From Gymnothorax reevesii (taxonomy: Eukaryota > Chordata > Actinopteri > Anguilliformes > Muraenidae), in NCBI GenBank assembly GCA_029721435.1, contig CM056582.1:44226611-44290610 (forward strand): a stretch of 64,000 nt of DNA. The letters run 5' to 3'. The notes under the pieces were generated by a model. It had not been told where the DNA came from. It worked only from the letters and a program-made list of their open reading frames with translations, and did not search any database. Numbering within the stretch: position 1 is the first letter of the stretch; every line of letters begins with the position of its first letter. This document shows, one piece after another, positions 20,902 to 33,150 of this stretch. The position numbers were made by a program, and so were the translations under genes.

Positions 20902-20974
20902 GCCGAAATAGCTCAGTTGGGAGAGCGTTAGACTGAAGATCTAAAGGTCCCTGGTTCGATCCCGGGTTTCGGCA
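20902..20974 (+). tRNA. tRNA-Phe-GAA: tRNA-Phe (GAA), intact, unit 12
   Basis: Intact class, identical to 2258. Confidence 0.97.
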
Positions 20975-21372
20975 ATTTGAGTGCCTTGGCTTGGCGTTGC
21001 GAGGAAATTAGGTCTGTTTTTACTTACTTGTGCAAAAACAAGATGACTGGAGTCCTTTCGTTTGCATGCCCTGTGAACAAAAAAAGTCAGCTGGACGAAA
21101 GAGGCGAATGTACTGTGGGCTGCACGAACAGAATGATGTAGTGTTGGGCAAGAATGGTTCTCATGGCAGTGCTGCATCTTGCAAGCCACTTTTAGCCTGG
21201 AGAAATATCAGTGCTCAATGGTTAGCTTTTGAAAAAAGTGCTTGTTTGATCACCAGGCCATGTGTAATAGTGTTGAAAGAACAGAGCTTAGGTTTCCCAA
21301 TGTCATTCTCAGCGAAAATGAGTCAGCTTTTGATCTTTGTTTTGACAGTAACTGAGGGAAAAAAACCTCCAA

Positions 21373-21444
21373 CTCCCCGTCGGGGAATCGAACCCCGGTC
21401 TCCCGCGGGACAGGCGGGGATACTCACCACTATACTAACGAGGA
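21373..21444 (-). tRNA. tRNA-Asp-GTC: tRNA-Asp (GTC), A37C variant, unit 12
   Basis: Canonical except for A37C, directly 3' of the anticodon and next to C38. Position 37 is almost always a purine that stacks on the codon-anticodon pairing, so weakened decoding is expected. All stems are intact. The same allele occurs in units 18 and 27. The terminator is T7. Confidence 0.88.
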
Positions 21445-21890
21445 CAAAATAGCCATGCAAAGCCTGACATTGTATGTGCTGTAGCATGCCATTCCAAATG
21501 TCTGCAATGACCTTTTGCAGGCCTTGAAAAACAATGGCGATTAAACCTTATGTTAATTTCAGCAATGGCTCCGGAGCTGTCCTTGCTTTCACTATTCCTG
21601 GCACAAACAGAACTAATCATGCATAGTGTTAGAGGACTTAGACTTCAAATTAGAACTGAAACATTGCTTGCTGTTCATCATTGCTGTCAATGCCAGGGGT
21701 CCTGGCGGGCTTCAGTGCTTGAGCAGTAGGGGTCAGAAGTTATACAAGTAAGAGTTATCCTCTGATATAAAGGCAGCGAAGGGTCTCTTCTGCTCAGAAA
21801 CCTGCACAGTATTTTGAAATTGGTTTTGCTTCCTGGTCTGCCTGGGCAGTAAAAGCGGGAGCATGCCTTTGAGGGCACAGGGGGCAACTC

Positions 21891-21963
21891 TGGAGAATGC
21901 GGGCGTCGATCCCGCTACCTCTCGCATGCTAAGCGAGCGCTCTACTATTTGAGCTAATTCCCC
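21891..21963 (-). tRNA. tRNA-Ala-AGC: tRNA-Ala (AGC), G18A variant, unit 12
   Basis: G18A class with octamer at 21966-21973. The other two A37C-Asp units carry a canonical Ala instead, so unit 12 is a different recombinant. Confidence 0.85.
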
Positions 21964-22766
21964 ACATTTGCATATGAGAAAATTTACAGATGAATTTCCT
22001 CAATTTTGATTGAAGATTCTTCTCAATCTCTCAGTCCTTGCCCAATTTTTAACCTTTCACTTTTGTATTTGGACAGGGTTTCTCCATCATCTTTACCATC
22101 AAAGCATGGACAGATGCTTGATATGACAGCCAACCAGAAGGAGAATACACAAAATGTTTGAGTTGTAACACGCTTGCGCCAACATTACATTGCAAGTGTC
22201 TGCATTCATCATTCGAGGGCAAGATTAAACAATGCCATCAGAAACTTCAGCTCAAATTCAGCATTGTGAACGATTTTATCTCAGACGATGCAAGCGTGTG
22301 ACGAATGTCTCAAGGTCTTGGATGCCAAATGGAAATAAATTCAACTTGCGAGCAAACGTTGGGACAATTAACGAGGGAGAGCAAAACATTACTAAGCTAT
22401 AGGAGTAATTAAAGAAGTGGAAAGCATCATGGAAATGGACAAGACCATGGTACTGCGTTATGTGGGATGGAAATAAATCAAGGCTCCATCTTGACCATGA
22501 AATGTTGCCAAATGCTGTGAGGGCACTGTTCGAGCGTTTCATGCGGCAGCAGTGGTAGCTCACTTACTTGGTATGAGCCATACGATAAATGAATGTCAGG
22601 GGCCACTCTTGATGGTTTGCTGGAGGATGAATGATTTACCATTTGCAGGTGAGGAAACTGCTCAAAATAGCCTGAAATTTTCTCAGAGATGACAGTTTCT
22701 GGAGGACATGCTGTCTTCGCACGGATTTTTACCATTTGGTGGTATCAGAATTTTGAGTGCAGATTT

Positions 22767-22839
22767 GCCGAAATAGCTCAGTTGGGAGAGCGTTAGACTG
22801 AAGATCTAAAGGTCCCTGGTTCGATCCCGGGTTTCGGCA
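22767..22839 (+). tRNA. tRNA-Phe-GAA: tRNA-Phe (GAA), intact, unit 13
   Basis: Intact class, identical to 2258. Confidence 0.97.
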
Positions 22840-23237
22840 ATTTGAGTGCCTTGGCTTGGCGTTGCGAGGAAATTAGGTCTGTTTTTACTTACTTGTGCAA
22901 AAACAAGATGACTGGAGTCCTTTCGTTTGCTTGCCCTGTGAACAAAAAAAGTCAGCTGGACGAAAGAGGCGAATGTACTGTGGGCTGCACGAACAGAATG
23001 ATGTAGTGTTGGGCAAGAATGGTTCTCATGGCAGTGCTGCATCTTGCAAGCCACTTTTAGCCTGGAGAAATATCAGTGCTCAATGGTTAGCTTTTGAAAA
23101 AAGTGCTTGTTTGATCACCAGGCCATGTGTAATAGTGTTGAAAGAACAGAGCTTAGGTTTCCCAATGTCATTCTCAGCGAAAATGAGTCAGCTTTTGATC
23201 TTTGTTTTGACAGTAACTGAGGGAAAAAAACCTCCAA

Positions 23238-23309
23238 CTCCCCGTCGGGGAATCGAACCCCGGTCTCCCGCGTGACAGGCGGGGATACTCACCACTATAC
23301 TAACGAGGA
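23238..23309 (-). tRNA. tRNA-Asp-GTC: tRNA-Asp (GTC), unit 13
   Basis: Canonical sequence with a T7 terminator. Confidence 0.97.
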
Positions 23310-23755
23310 CAAAATAGCCATGCAAAGCCTGACATTGTATGTGCTGTAGCATGCCATTCCAAATGTCTGCAATGACCTTTTGCAGGCCTTGAAAAACAAT
23401 GGCGATTAAACCTTATGTTAATTTCAGCAATGGCTCCGGAGCTGTCCTTGCTTTCACTATTCCTGGCACAAACAGAACTAATCATGCATAGTGTTAGAGG
23501 ACTTAGACTTCAAATTAGAACTGAAACATTGCTTGCTGTTCATCATTGCTGTCAATGCCAGGGGTCCTGGCGGGCTTCAGTGCTTGAGCAGTAGGGGTCA
23601 GAAGTTATACAAGTAAGAGTTATCCTCTGATATAAAGGCAGCGAAGGGTCTCTTCTGCTCAGAAACCTGCACAGTATTTTGAAATTGGTTTTGCTTCCTG
23701 GTCTGCCTGGGCAGTAAAAGCAGGAGCATGCCTTTGAGGGCACAGGGGGCAACTC

Positions 23756-23828
23756 TGGAGAATGCGGGCGTCGATCCCGCTACCTCTCGCATGCTAAGCG
23801 AGCGCTCTACCATTTGAGCTAATTCCCC
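23756..23828 (-). tRNA. tRNA-Ala-AGC: tRNA-Ala (AGC), canonical, unit 13
   Basis: Canonical class with octamer at 23831-23838. It is the first tRNA inside copy A of the 9-unit repeat. Confidence 0.96.
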
Positions 23829-24631
23829 ACATTTGCATATGAGAAAATTTACAGATGAATTTCCTCAATTTTGATTGAAGATTCTTCTCAATCTCTCAGT
23901 CCTTGCCCAATTTTTAACCTTTCACTTTTGTATTTGGACAGGGTTTCTCCATCATCTTTACCATCAAAGCATGGACAGATGCTTGATATGACAGCCAACC
24001 AGAAGGAGAATACACAAAATGTTTGAGTTGTAACACGCTTGCGCCAACATTACATTGCAAGTGTCTGCATTCATCATTCGAGGGCAAGATTAAACAATGC
24101 CATCAGAAACTTCAGCTCAAATTCAGCATTGTGAACGATTTTATCTCAGACGATGCAAGCGTGTGACGAATGTCTCAAGGTCTTGGATGCCAAATGGAAA
24201 TAAATTCAACTTGCGAGCAAACGTTGGGACAATTAACGAGGGAGAGCAAAACATTACTAAGCTATAGGAGTAATTAAAGAAGTGGAAAGCATCATGGAAA
24301 TGGACAAGACCATGGTACTGCGTTATGTGGGATGGAAATAAATCAAGGCTCCATCTTGACCATGAAATGTTGCCAAATGCTGTGAGGGCACTGTTCGAGC
24401 GTTTCATGCGGCAGCAGTGGTAGCTCACTTACTTGGTATGAGCCATACGATAAATGAATGTCAGGGGCCACTCTTGATGGTTTGCTGGAGGATGAATGAT
24501 TTACCATTTGCAGGTGAGGAAACTGCTCAAAATAGCCTGAAATTTTCTCAGAGATGACAGTTTCTGGAGGACATGCTGTCTTCGCACGGATTTTTACCAT
24601 TTGGTGGTATCACAATATTTAGTGCAGATTT

Positions 24632-24704
24632 GCCAAAATACCTCAGTTGGGAGAGCGTTAGACTGAAGATTTAAAGGTCCCTGGTTCGATCCCGGGTTTC
24701 GGCA
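24632..24704 (+). pseudogene. tRNA-Phe-GAA: tRNA-Phe (GAA), hybrid copy, unit 14
   Basis: The 5' part carries the degenerate-class changes G4A, G10C and C40U, while the 3' part has intact G57 and G71. Recombination between the two classes therefore occurred inside the gene, between tRNA positions 40 and 57. The acceptor stem regains C2:G71 but keeps the A4:C69 mismatch. C10:C25 and the altered A box remain. The GAA anticodon and U33 are kept. This copy is less damaged than the fully degenerate class and could retain some activity. Units 14, 19, 23 and 28 are hybrids. Confidence 0.65.
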
Positions 24705-25101
24705 ATTTGAGTGCCTTGGCTTGGCGTTGCGAGGAAATTAGGTCTGTTTTTACTTACTTGTGCAAAAACAAGATGACTGGAGTCCTTTCGTTTGCATGCC
24801 CTGTGAACAAAAAAAGTCAGCTGGACGAAAGAGGCGAATGTACTGTGGGCTGCACGAACAGAATGATGTAGTGTTGGGCAAGAATGGTTCTCATGGCAGT
24901 GCTGCATCTTGCAAGCCACTTTTAGCCTGGAGAAATATCAGTGCTCAATGGTTAGCTTTTGAAAAAAGTGCTTCTTTGATCACCAGGCCATGTGTAATAG
25001 TGTTGAAAGAACAGAGCTTAAGTTTCCCAATGTCATTCTCAGCGACAATGAGTCAGCTTCTGATCTTTGTTTTGACAGTAACTGAGGGAAAAAACCTCCA
25101 A

Positions 25102-25173
25102 CTCCCCGTCGGGGAATCGAACCCCGGTCTCCCGCGTGACAGGCGGGGATACTCACCACTATACTAACGAGGA
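25102..25173 (-). tRNA. tRNA-Asp-GTC: tRNA-Asp (GTC), unit 14
   Basis: Canonical sequence with a T6 terminator. Confidence 0.97.
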
Positions 25174-25619
25174 CAAAATAGCCATGCAAAGCCTGATATT
25201 GTATGTGCTGTAGCATGCCATTCCAAATGTCTGCAATGACCTTTTGCAGGCCTTGTAAAACAATGGCGATTAAACCTGATGTTAATTTCAGCAATGGCTC
25301 CGGAGCTGTCCTTGCTTTCACTATTCCTGGCACAAACAGAACTAATCATGAATAGTGTTAGAGGACTTAGACTTCAAATTAGAACTGAAACATTGCTTGC
25401 TGTTCATCATTGCTGTCAATGCCAGGGGTCCTGGCGGGCTTCAGTGCTTGAGCAGTAGGGGTCAGAAGTTATACAAGTAAGAGTTATCCTCTGATATAAA
25501 GGCAGCGAAGGGTCTCTTCTGCTCAGAAACCTGCACAGTATTTTGAAATTGGTTTTGCTTCCTGGTCTGCCTGGGCAGTAAAAGCAGGAGCATGCCTTTG
25601 AGGGCACAGGGGGCAACTC

Positions 25620-25692
25620 TGGAGAATGCGGGCGTCGATCCCGCTACCTCTCGCATGCTAAGCGAGCGCTCTACCATTTGAGCTAATTCCCC
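25620..25692 (-). tRNA. tRNA-Ala-AGC: tRNA-Ala (AGC), canonical, unit 14
   Basis: Canonical class with octamer at 25695-25702. Confidence 0.96.
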
Positions 25693-26495
25693 ACATTTGC
25701 ATATGAGAAAATTTACAGATGAATTTCCTCAATTTTGATTGAAGATTCTTCTCAATCTCTCAGTCCTTGCCCAATTTTTAACCTTTCACTTTTGTATTTG
25801 GACAGGGTTTCTCCATCATCTTTACCATCAAAGCATGGACAGATGCTTGATATGACAGCCAACCAGAAGGAGAATACACAAAATGTTTGAGTTGTAACAC
25901 GCTTGCGCCAACATTACATTGCAAGTGTCTGCATTCATCATTCGAGGGCAAGATTAAACAATGCCATCAGAAACTTCAGCTCAAATTCAGCATTGTGAAC
26001 GATTTTATCTCAGACGATGCAAGCGTGTGACGAATGTCTCAAGGTCTTGGATGCCAAATGGAAATAAATTCAACTTGCGAGCAAACGTTGGGACAATTAA
26101 CGAGGGAGAGCAAAACATTACTAAGCTATAGGAGTAATTAAAGAAGTGGAAAGCATCATGGAAATGGACAAGACCATGGTACTGCGTTATGTGGGATGGA
26201 AATAAATCAAGGCTCCATCTTGACCATGAAATGTTGCCAAATGCTGTGAGGGCACTGTTCGAGCGTTTCATGCGGCAGCAGTGGTAGCTCACTTACTTGG
26301 TATGAGCCATACGATAAATGAATGTCAGGGGCCACTCTTGATGGTTTGCTGGAGGATGAATGATTTACCATTTGCAGGTGAGGAAACTGCTCAAAATAGC
26401 CTGAAATTTTCTCAGAGATGACAGTTTCTGGAGGACATGCTGTCTTCGCACGGATTTTTACCATTTGGTGGTATCACAATATTTAGTGCAGATTT

Positions 26496-26568
26496 GCCAA
26501 AATACCTCAGTTGGGAGAGCGTTAGACTGAAGATTTAAAGGTCCCTGGTTCAATCCCGGGTTTCGTCA
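26496..26568 (+). pseudogene. tRNA-Phe-GAA: tRNA-Phe (GAA), degenerate copy, unit 15
   Basis: Degenerate class with all five substitutions. Confidence 0.8.
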
Positions 26569-26965
26569 ATTTGAGTGCCTTGGCTTGGCGTTGTGAGGAA
26601 ATGAGGTCTGTTTTTACTTACTTGTGCAAAAACAAGATGACTGGAGTCGTTTCGTTTGCTTGCCCTGTGAACAAAAAAAGTCAGCTGGACGAAAGAGGCG
26701 AATGTACTGTGGGCTGCACGAACAGAATGATGTAGTGTTGGGCAAGAATGGTTCTCATGGCAGTGCTGCATCTTGCAAGCCACTTTTAGCCTGGAGAAAT
26801 ATCAGTGCTCAATGGTTAGCTTTTGAAAAAAGTGCTTCTTTGATCACCAGGCCATGTGTAATAGTGTTGAAAGAACAGAGCTTAAGTTTCCCAATGTCAT
26901 TCTCAGCGACAATGAGTCAGCTTCTGATCTTTGTTTTGACAGTAACTGAGGGAAAAAACCTCCAA

Positions 26966-27037
26966 CTCCCCGTCGGGGAATCGAACCCCGGTCTCCCGCG
27001 TGACAGGCGGGGATACTCACCACTATACTAACGAGGA
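26966..27037 (-). tRNA. tRNA-Asp-GTC: tRNA-Asp (GTC), unit 15
   Basis: Canonical sequence with a T6 terminator. Confidence 0.97.
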
Positions 27038-27483
27038 CAAAATAGCCATGCAAAGCCTGATATTGTATGTGCTGTAGCATGCCATTCCAAATGTCTGCAA
27101 TGACCTTTTGCAGGCCTTGTAAAACAATGGCGATTAAACCTGATGTTAATTTCAGCAATGGCTCCGGAGCTGTCCTTGCTTTCACTATTCCTGGCACAAA
27201 CAGAACTAATCATGAATAGTGTTAGAGGACTTAGACTTCAAATTAGAACTGAAACATTGCTTGCTGTTCATCATTGCTGTCAATGCCAGGGGTCCTGGCG
27301 GGCTTCAGTGCTTGAGCAGTAGGGGTCAGAAGTTATACAAGTAAGAGTTATCCTCTGATATAAAGGCAGCGAAGGGTCTCTTCTGCTCAGAAACCTGCAC
27401 AGTATTTTGAAATTGGTTTTGCTTCCTGGTCTGCCTGGGCAGTAAAAGCAGGAGCATGCCTTTGAGGGCACAGGGGGCAAGTC

Positions 27484-27556
27484 TGGAGAATGCGGGCGTC
27501 GATCCCGCTACCTCTCGCATGCTAAGCGAGCGCTCTACTATTTCAGCTAATTCCCC
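27484..27556 (-). pseudogene. tRNA-Ala-AGC: tRNA-Ala (AGC), C13G+G18A copy, unit 15
   Basis: C13G plus G18A class, octamer absent. Confidence 0.7.
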
Positions 27557-28359
27557 ACCTTTGTTTATGAGAAAATTTACAGATTAATTTCCTCAATTTT
27601 GAGAGAAGATTCTTCTCAATCTCTCAGTCCTTGCCCAATTTTTAACCTTTCACTTTTGTATTTGGACAGGGTTTCTCCATCATCTTTACCGTCAAAGCAA
27701 GGACAGATGCTTGATATGACAGCCAACCAGAAGGAGAATACACAAAATGTTTGAGTTGTAACACACTTGCGCCAACATCACATTGCAAGTGTCTGCATTC
27801 ATCATTCGAGGGCGAGATTAAACAATGCCATCAGAAACTTCAGCTCAAATTCAGCATTATGAACGAATTTATCTCAGACGATGCAAGCGTGTGACGAATG
27901 ACTCAAGGTCTTTGATGCCAAATGGAAATAAATTCAACTTGCGAGCAAACGTTGGGACAATTAACGAGGGAGAGCAAAGCATTACTAAGCTATAGGAGTA
28001 ATTAAAGAAGTGGAAAGCATCATGGAAATGGACAAGACCATGGTACTGCGTTATGTGGGATGGAAATAAATCAAGGCTCCATCTTGACCATGAAATGTTG
28101 CCAAATGCTGTGAGGGCACTGTTCGAGCATTTCATGCGGCAGCAGTGGTAGCTCACTTACTTGGTATGAGCCATACGATAAATGAATGTCAGGGGCCACT
28201 CTTGATGGTTTGCTGGAGGATGAATGATTTACCATTTGCAGGTGAGGAAACTGCTCAAAATAGCCTGAAATTTTCTCAGAGATGACAGTTTCTGGAGGAA
28301 ATGCTGTCTTTGCACGGATTTTTACCGTTTGGTGGTATCAGAATTTTGAGTGCAGATTT

Positions 28360-28432
28360 GCCGAAATAGCTCAGTTGGGAGAGCGTTAGACTGAAGATCT
28401 AAAGGTCCCTGGTTCGATCCCGGGTTTCGGCA
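28360..28432 (+). tRNA. tRNA-Phe-GAA: tRNA-Phe (GAA), intact, unit 16
   Basis: Intact class, identical to 2258. Confidence 0.97.
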
Positions 28433-28830
28433 ATTTGAGTGCCTTGGCTTGGCGTTGCGAGGAAATTAGGTCTGTTTTTACTTACTTGTGCAAAAACAAG
28501 ATGACTGGAGTCCTTTCGTTTGCATGCCCTGTGAACAAAAAAAGTCAGCTGGACGAAAGAGGCGAATGTACTGTGGGCTGCACGAACAGAATGATGTAGT
28601 GTTGGGCAAGAATGGTTCTCATGGCAGTGCTGCATCTTGCAAGCCACTTTTAGCCTGGAGAAATATCAGTGCTCAATGGTTAGCTTTTGAAAAAAGTGCT
28701 TGTTTGATCACCAGGCCATGTGTAATAGTGTTGAAAGAACAGAGCTTAGGTTTCCCAATGTCATTCTCAGCGAAAATGAGTCAGCTTTTGATCTTTGTTT
28801 TGACAGTAACTGAGGGAAAAAAACCTCCAA

Positions 28831-28902
28831 CTCCCCGTCGGGGAATCGAACCCCGGTCTCCCGCGTGACAGGCGGGGATACTCACCACTATACTAACGAG
28901 GA
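28831..28902 (-). tRNA. tRNA-Asp-GTC: tRNA-Asp (GTC), unit 16
   Basis: Canonical sequence with a T7 terminator. Confidence 0.97.
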
Positions 28903-29348
28903 CAAAATAGCCATGCAAAGCCTGACATTGTATGTGCTGTAGCATGCCATTCCAAATGTCTGCAATGACCTTTTGCAGGCCTTGAAAAACAATGGCGATT
29001 AAACCTTATGTTAATTTCAGCAATGGCTCCGGAGCTGTCCTTGCTTTCACTATTCCTGGCACAAACAGAACTAATCATGCATAGTGTTAGAGGACTTAGA
29101 CTTCAAATTAGAACTGAAACATTGCTTGCTGTTCATCATTGCTGTCAATGCCAGGGGTCCTGGCGGGCTTCAGTGCTTGAGCAGTAGGGGTCAGAAGTTA
29201 TACAAGTAAGAGTTATCCTCTGATATAAAGGCAGCGAAGGGTCTCTTCTGCTCAGAAACCTGCACAGTATTTTGAAATTGGTTTTGCTTCCTGGTCTGCC
29301 TGGGCAGTAAAAGCGGGAGCATGCCTTTGAGGGCACAGGGGGCAACTC

Positions 29349-29421
29349 TGGAGAATGCGGGCGTCGATCCCGCTACCTCTCGCATGCTAAGCGAGCGCTC
29401 TACTATTTGAGCTAATTCCCC
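29349..29421 (-). tRNA. tRNA-Ala-AGC: tRNA-Ala (AGC), G18A variant, unit 16
   Basis: G18A class with octamer at 29424-29431. Confidence 0.85.
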
Positions 29422-30224
29422 ACATTTGCATATGAGAAAATTTACAGATGAATTTCCTCAATTTTGATTGAAGATTCTTCTCAATCTCTCAGTCCTTGCC
29501 CAATTTTTAACCTTTCACTTTTGTATTTGGACAGGGTTTCTCCATCATCTTTACCATCAAAGCATGGACAGATGCTTGATATGACAGCCAACCAGAAGGA
29601 GAATACACAAAATGTTTGAGTTGTAACACGCTTGCGCCAACATTACATTGCAAGTGTCTGCATTCATCATTCGAGGGCAAGATTAAACAATGCCATCAGA
29701 AACTTCAGCTCAAATTCAGCATTGTGAACGATTTTATCTCAGACGATGCAAGCGTGTGACGAATGTCTCAAGGTCTTGGATGCCAAATGGAAATAAATTC
29801 AACTTGCGAGCAAACGTTGGGACAATTAACGAGGGAGAGCAAAACATTACTAAGCTATAGGAGTAATTAAAGAAGTGGAAAGCATCATGGAAATGGACAA
29901 GACCATGGTACTGCGTTATGTGGGATGGAAATAAATCAAGGCTCCATCTTGACCATGAAATGTTGCCAAATGCTGTGAGGGCACTGTTCGAGCGTTTCAT
30001 GCGGCAGCAGTGGTAGCTCACTTACTTGGTATGAGCCATACGATAAATGAATGTCAGGGGCCACTCTTGATGGTTTGCTGGAGGATGAATGATTTACCAT
30101 TTGCAGGTGAGGAAACTGCTCAAAATAGCCTGAAATTTTCTCAGAGATGACAGTTTCTGGAGGACATGCTGTCTTCGCACGGATTTTTACCATTTGGTGG
30201 TATCACAATATTTAGTGCAGATTT

Positions 30225-30297
30225 GCCAAAATACCTCAGTTGGGAGAGCGTTAGACTGAAGATTTAAAGGTCCCTGGTTCAATCCCGGGTTTCGTCA
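30225..30297 (+). pseudogene. tRNA-Phe-GAA: tRNA-Phe (GAA), degenerate copy, unit 17
   Basis: Degenerate class with all five substitutions. Confidence 0.8.
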
Positions 30298-30694
30298 ATT
30301 TGAGTGCCTTGGCTTGGCGTTGTGAGGAAATGAGGTCTGTTTTTACTTACTTGTGCAAAAACAAGATGACTGGAGTCGTTTCGTTTGCTTGCCCTGTGAA
30401 CAAAAAAAGTCAGCTGGACGAAAGAGGCGAATGTACTGTGGGCTGCACGAACAGAATGATGTAGTGTTGGGCAAGAATGGTTCTCATGGCAGTGCTGCAT
30501 CTTGCAAGCCACTTTTAGCCTGGAGAAATATCAGTGCTCAATGGTTAGCTTTTGAAAAAAGTGCTTCTTTGATCACCAGGCCATGTGTAATAGTGTTGAA
30601 AGAACAGAGCTTAAGTTTCCCAATGTCATTCTCAGCGACAATGAGTCAGCTTCTGATCTTTGTTTTGACAGTAACTGAGGGAAAAAACCTCCAA

Positions 30695-30766
30695 CTCCCC
30701 GTCGGGGAATCGAACCCCGGTCTCCCGCGTGACAGGCGGGGATACTCACCACTATACTAACGAGGA
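30695..30766 (-). tRNA. tRNA-Asp-GTC: tRNA-Asp (GTC), unit 17
   Basis: Canonical sequence with a T6 terminator. It is the only undamaged tRNA in this unit. Confidence 0.97.
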
Positions 30767-31212
30767 CAAAATAGCCATGCAAAGCCTGACATTGTATGTG
30801 CTGTAGCATGCCATTCCAAATGTCTGCAATGACCTTTTGCAGGCCTTGTAAAACAATGGCGATTAAACCTTCTGTTAATTTCAGCAATGGCTCCGGAGCT
30901 GTCCTTTCTTTCACTATTCCTGGCACAAACAGAACTAATCATGCATAGTGTTAGAGGACTTAGACTTCAAATTAGAACTGAAACATTGCTTGCTGTTCAT
31001 CATTGCTGTCAATGCCAGGGGTCCTGGCGGGCTTCAGTGCTTGAGCAGTAGGGGTCAGAAGTTATACAAGTAAGAGTTATCCTCTGATATAAAGGCAGCG
31101 AAGGGTCTCTTCTGCTCAGAAACCTGCACTGTATTTTGAAATTGGTTTTGCTTCCTGGTCTGCCTGAGCAGTAAAAGCAGGAACATGCCTTTGAGGGCAC
31201 AGGGGGCAACTC

Positions 31213-31285
31213 TGGAGAATGCGGGCGTCGATCCCGCTACCTCTCACATGCTTAGCGAGCGCTCTACCATTTGAGCTAATTCCCC
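31213..31285 (-). pseudogene. tRNA-Ala-AGC: tRNA-Ala (AGC), U33A+C40U copy, unit 17
   Basis: U33A plus C40U class with octamer at 31288-31295. Confidence 0.65.
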
Positions 31286-32088
31286 ACATTTGCATATGAG
31301 AAAATTTACCGATGAATTTCCTCAATTTTGAGTGAAGATTCTTCTCAATCTCTCAGTCCTTGCCCAATTTTTAACCTTTCACTTTTGTATTTGGACAGGG
31401 TTTCTCCATCATCTTTACCATCAAAGCATGGACAGATGCTTGATATGACAGCCAACCAGAAAAAGAATACACAAAATGTTTGAGTTGTAACACGCTTGCG
31501 CCAACATTACATTGCAAGTGTCTGCATTCATCATTCGAGGGCAAGATTAAACAATGCCATCAGAAACTTCAGCTCAAATTCAGCATTGTGAACGATTTTA
31601 TCTCAGACGATGCAAGCGTGTGACGAATGACTCAAGGTCTTTGATGCCAAATGGAAATAAATTCAACTTGCGAGCAAACGTTGGGACAATTAACGAGGGA
31701 GAGCAAAGCATTACTAAGCTATAGGAGTAATTAAAGAAGTGGAAAGCATCATGGAAATGGACAAGACCATGGTACTGCGTTATGTGGGATGGAAATAAAT
31801 CAAGGCTCCATCTTGACCATGAAATGTTGCCAAATGCTGTGAGGGCACTGTTCGAGCATTTCATGCGGCAGCAGTGGTAGCTCACTTACTTGGTATGAGC
31901 CATACGATAAATGAATGTCAGGGGCCACTCTTGATGGTTTGCTGGAGGATGAATGATTTACCATTTGCAGGTGAGGAAACTGCTCAAAATAGCCTGAAAT
32001 TTTCTCAGAGATGACAGTTTCTGGAGGAAATGCTGTCTTTGCACGGATTTTTACCGTTTGGTGGTATCAGAATTTTGAGTGCAGATTT

Positions 32089-32161
32089 GCCGAAATAGCT
32101 CAGTTGGGAGAGCGTTAGACTGAAGATCTAAAGGTCCCTGGTTCGATCCCGGGTTTCGGCA
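32089..32161 (+). tRNA. tRNA-Phe-GAA: tRNA-Phe (GAA), intact, unit 18
   Basis: Intact class, identical to 2258. Confidence 0.97.
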
Positions 32162-32559
32162 ATTTGAGTGCCTTGGCTTGGCGTTGCGAGGAAATTAGGT
32201 CTGTTTTTACTTACTTGTGCAAAAACAAGATGACTGGAGTCCTTTCGTTTGCATGCCCTGTGAACAAAAAAAGTCAGCTGGACGAAAGAGGCGAATGTAC
32301 TGTGGGCTGCACGAACAGAATGATGTAGTGTTGGGCAAGAATGGTTCTCATGGCAGTGCTGCATCTTGCAAGCCACTTTTAGCCTGGAGAAATATCAGTG
32401 CTCAATGGTTAGCTTTTGAAAAAAGTGCTTGTTTGATCACCAGGCCATGTGTAATAGTGTTGAAAGAACAGAGCTTAGGTTTCCCAATGTCATTCTCAGC
32501 GAAAATGAGTCAGCTTTTGATCTTTGTTTTGACAGTAACTGAGGGAAAAAAACCTCCAA

Positions 32560-32631
32560 CTCCCCGTCGGGGAATCGAACCCCGGTCTCCCGCGGGACAG
32601 GCGGGGATACTCACCACTATACTAACGAGGA
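32560..32631 (-). tRNA. tRNA-Asp-GTC: tRNA-Asp (GTC), A37C variant, unit 18
   Basis: A37C allele as at 21373, with a T7 terminator. Confidence 0.88.
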
Positions 32632-33077
32632 CAAAATAGCCATGCAAAGCCTGACATTGTATGTGCTGTAGCATGCCATTCCAAATGTCTGCAATGACCT
32701 TTTGCAGGCCTTGAAAAACAATGGCGATTAAACCTTATGTTAATTTCAGCAATGGCTCCGGAGCTGTCCTTGCTTTCACTATTCCTGGCACAAACAGAAC
32801 TAATCATGCATAGTGTTAGAGGACTTAGACTTCAAATTAGAACTGAAACATTGCTTGCTGTTCATCATTGCTGTCAATGCCAGGGGTCCTGGCGGGCTTC
32901 AGTGCTTGAGCAGTAGGGGTCAGAAGTTATACAAGTAAGAGTTATCCTCTGATATAAAGGCAGCGAAGGGTCTCTTCTGCTCAGAAACCTGCACAGTATT
33001 TTGAAATTGGTTTTGCTTCCTGGTCTGCCTGGGCAGTAAAAGCAGGAGCATGCCTTTGAGGGCACAGGGGGCAACTC

Positions 33078-33150
33078 TGGAGAATGCGGGCGTCGATCCC
33101 GCTACCTCTCGCATGCTAAGCGAGCGCTCTACCATTTGAGCTAATTCCCC
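33078..33150 (-). tRNA. tRNA-Ala-AGC: tRNA-Ala (AGC), canonical, unit 18
   Basis: Canonical class with octamer at 33153-33160. Confidence 0.96.
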
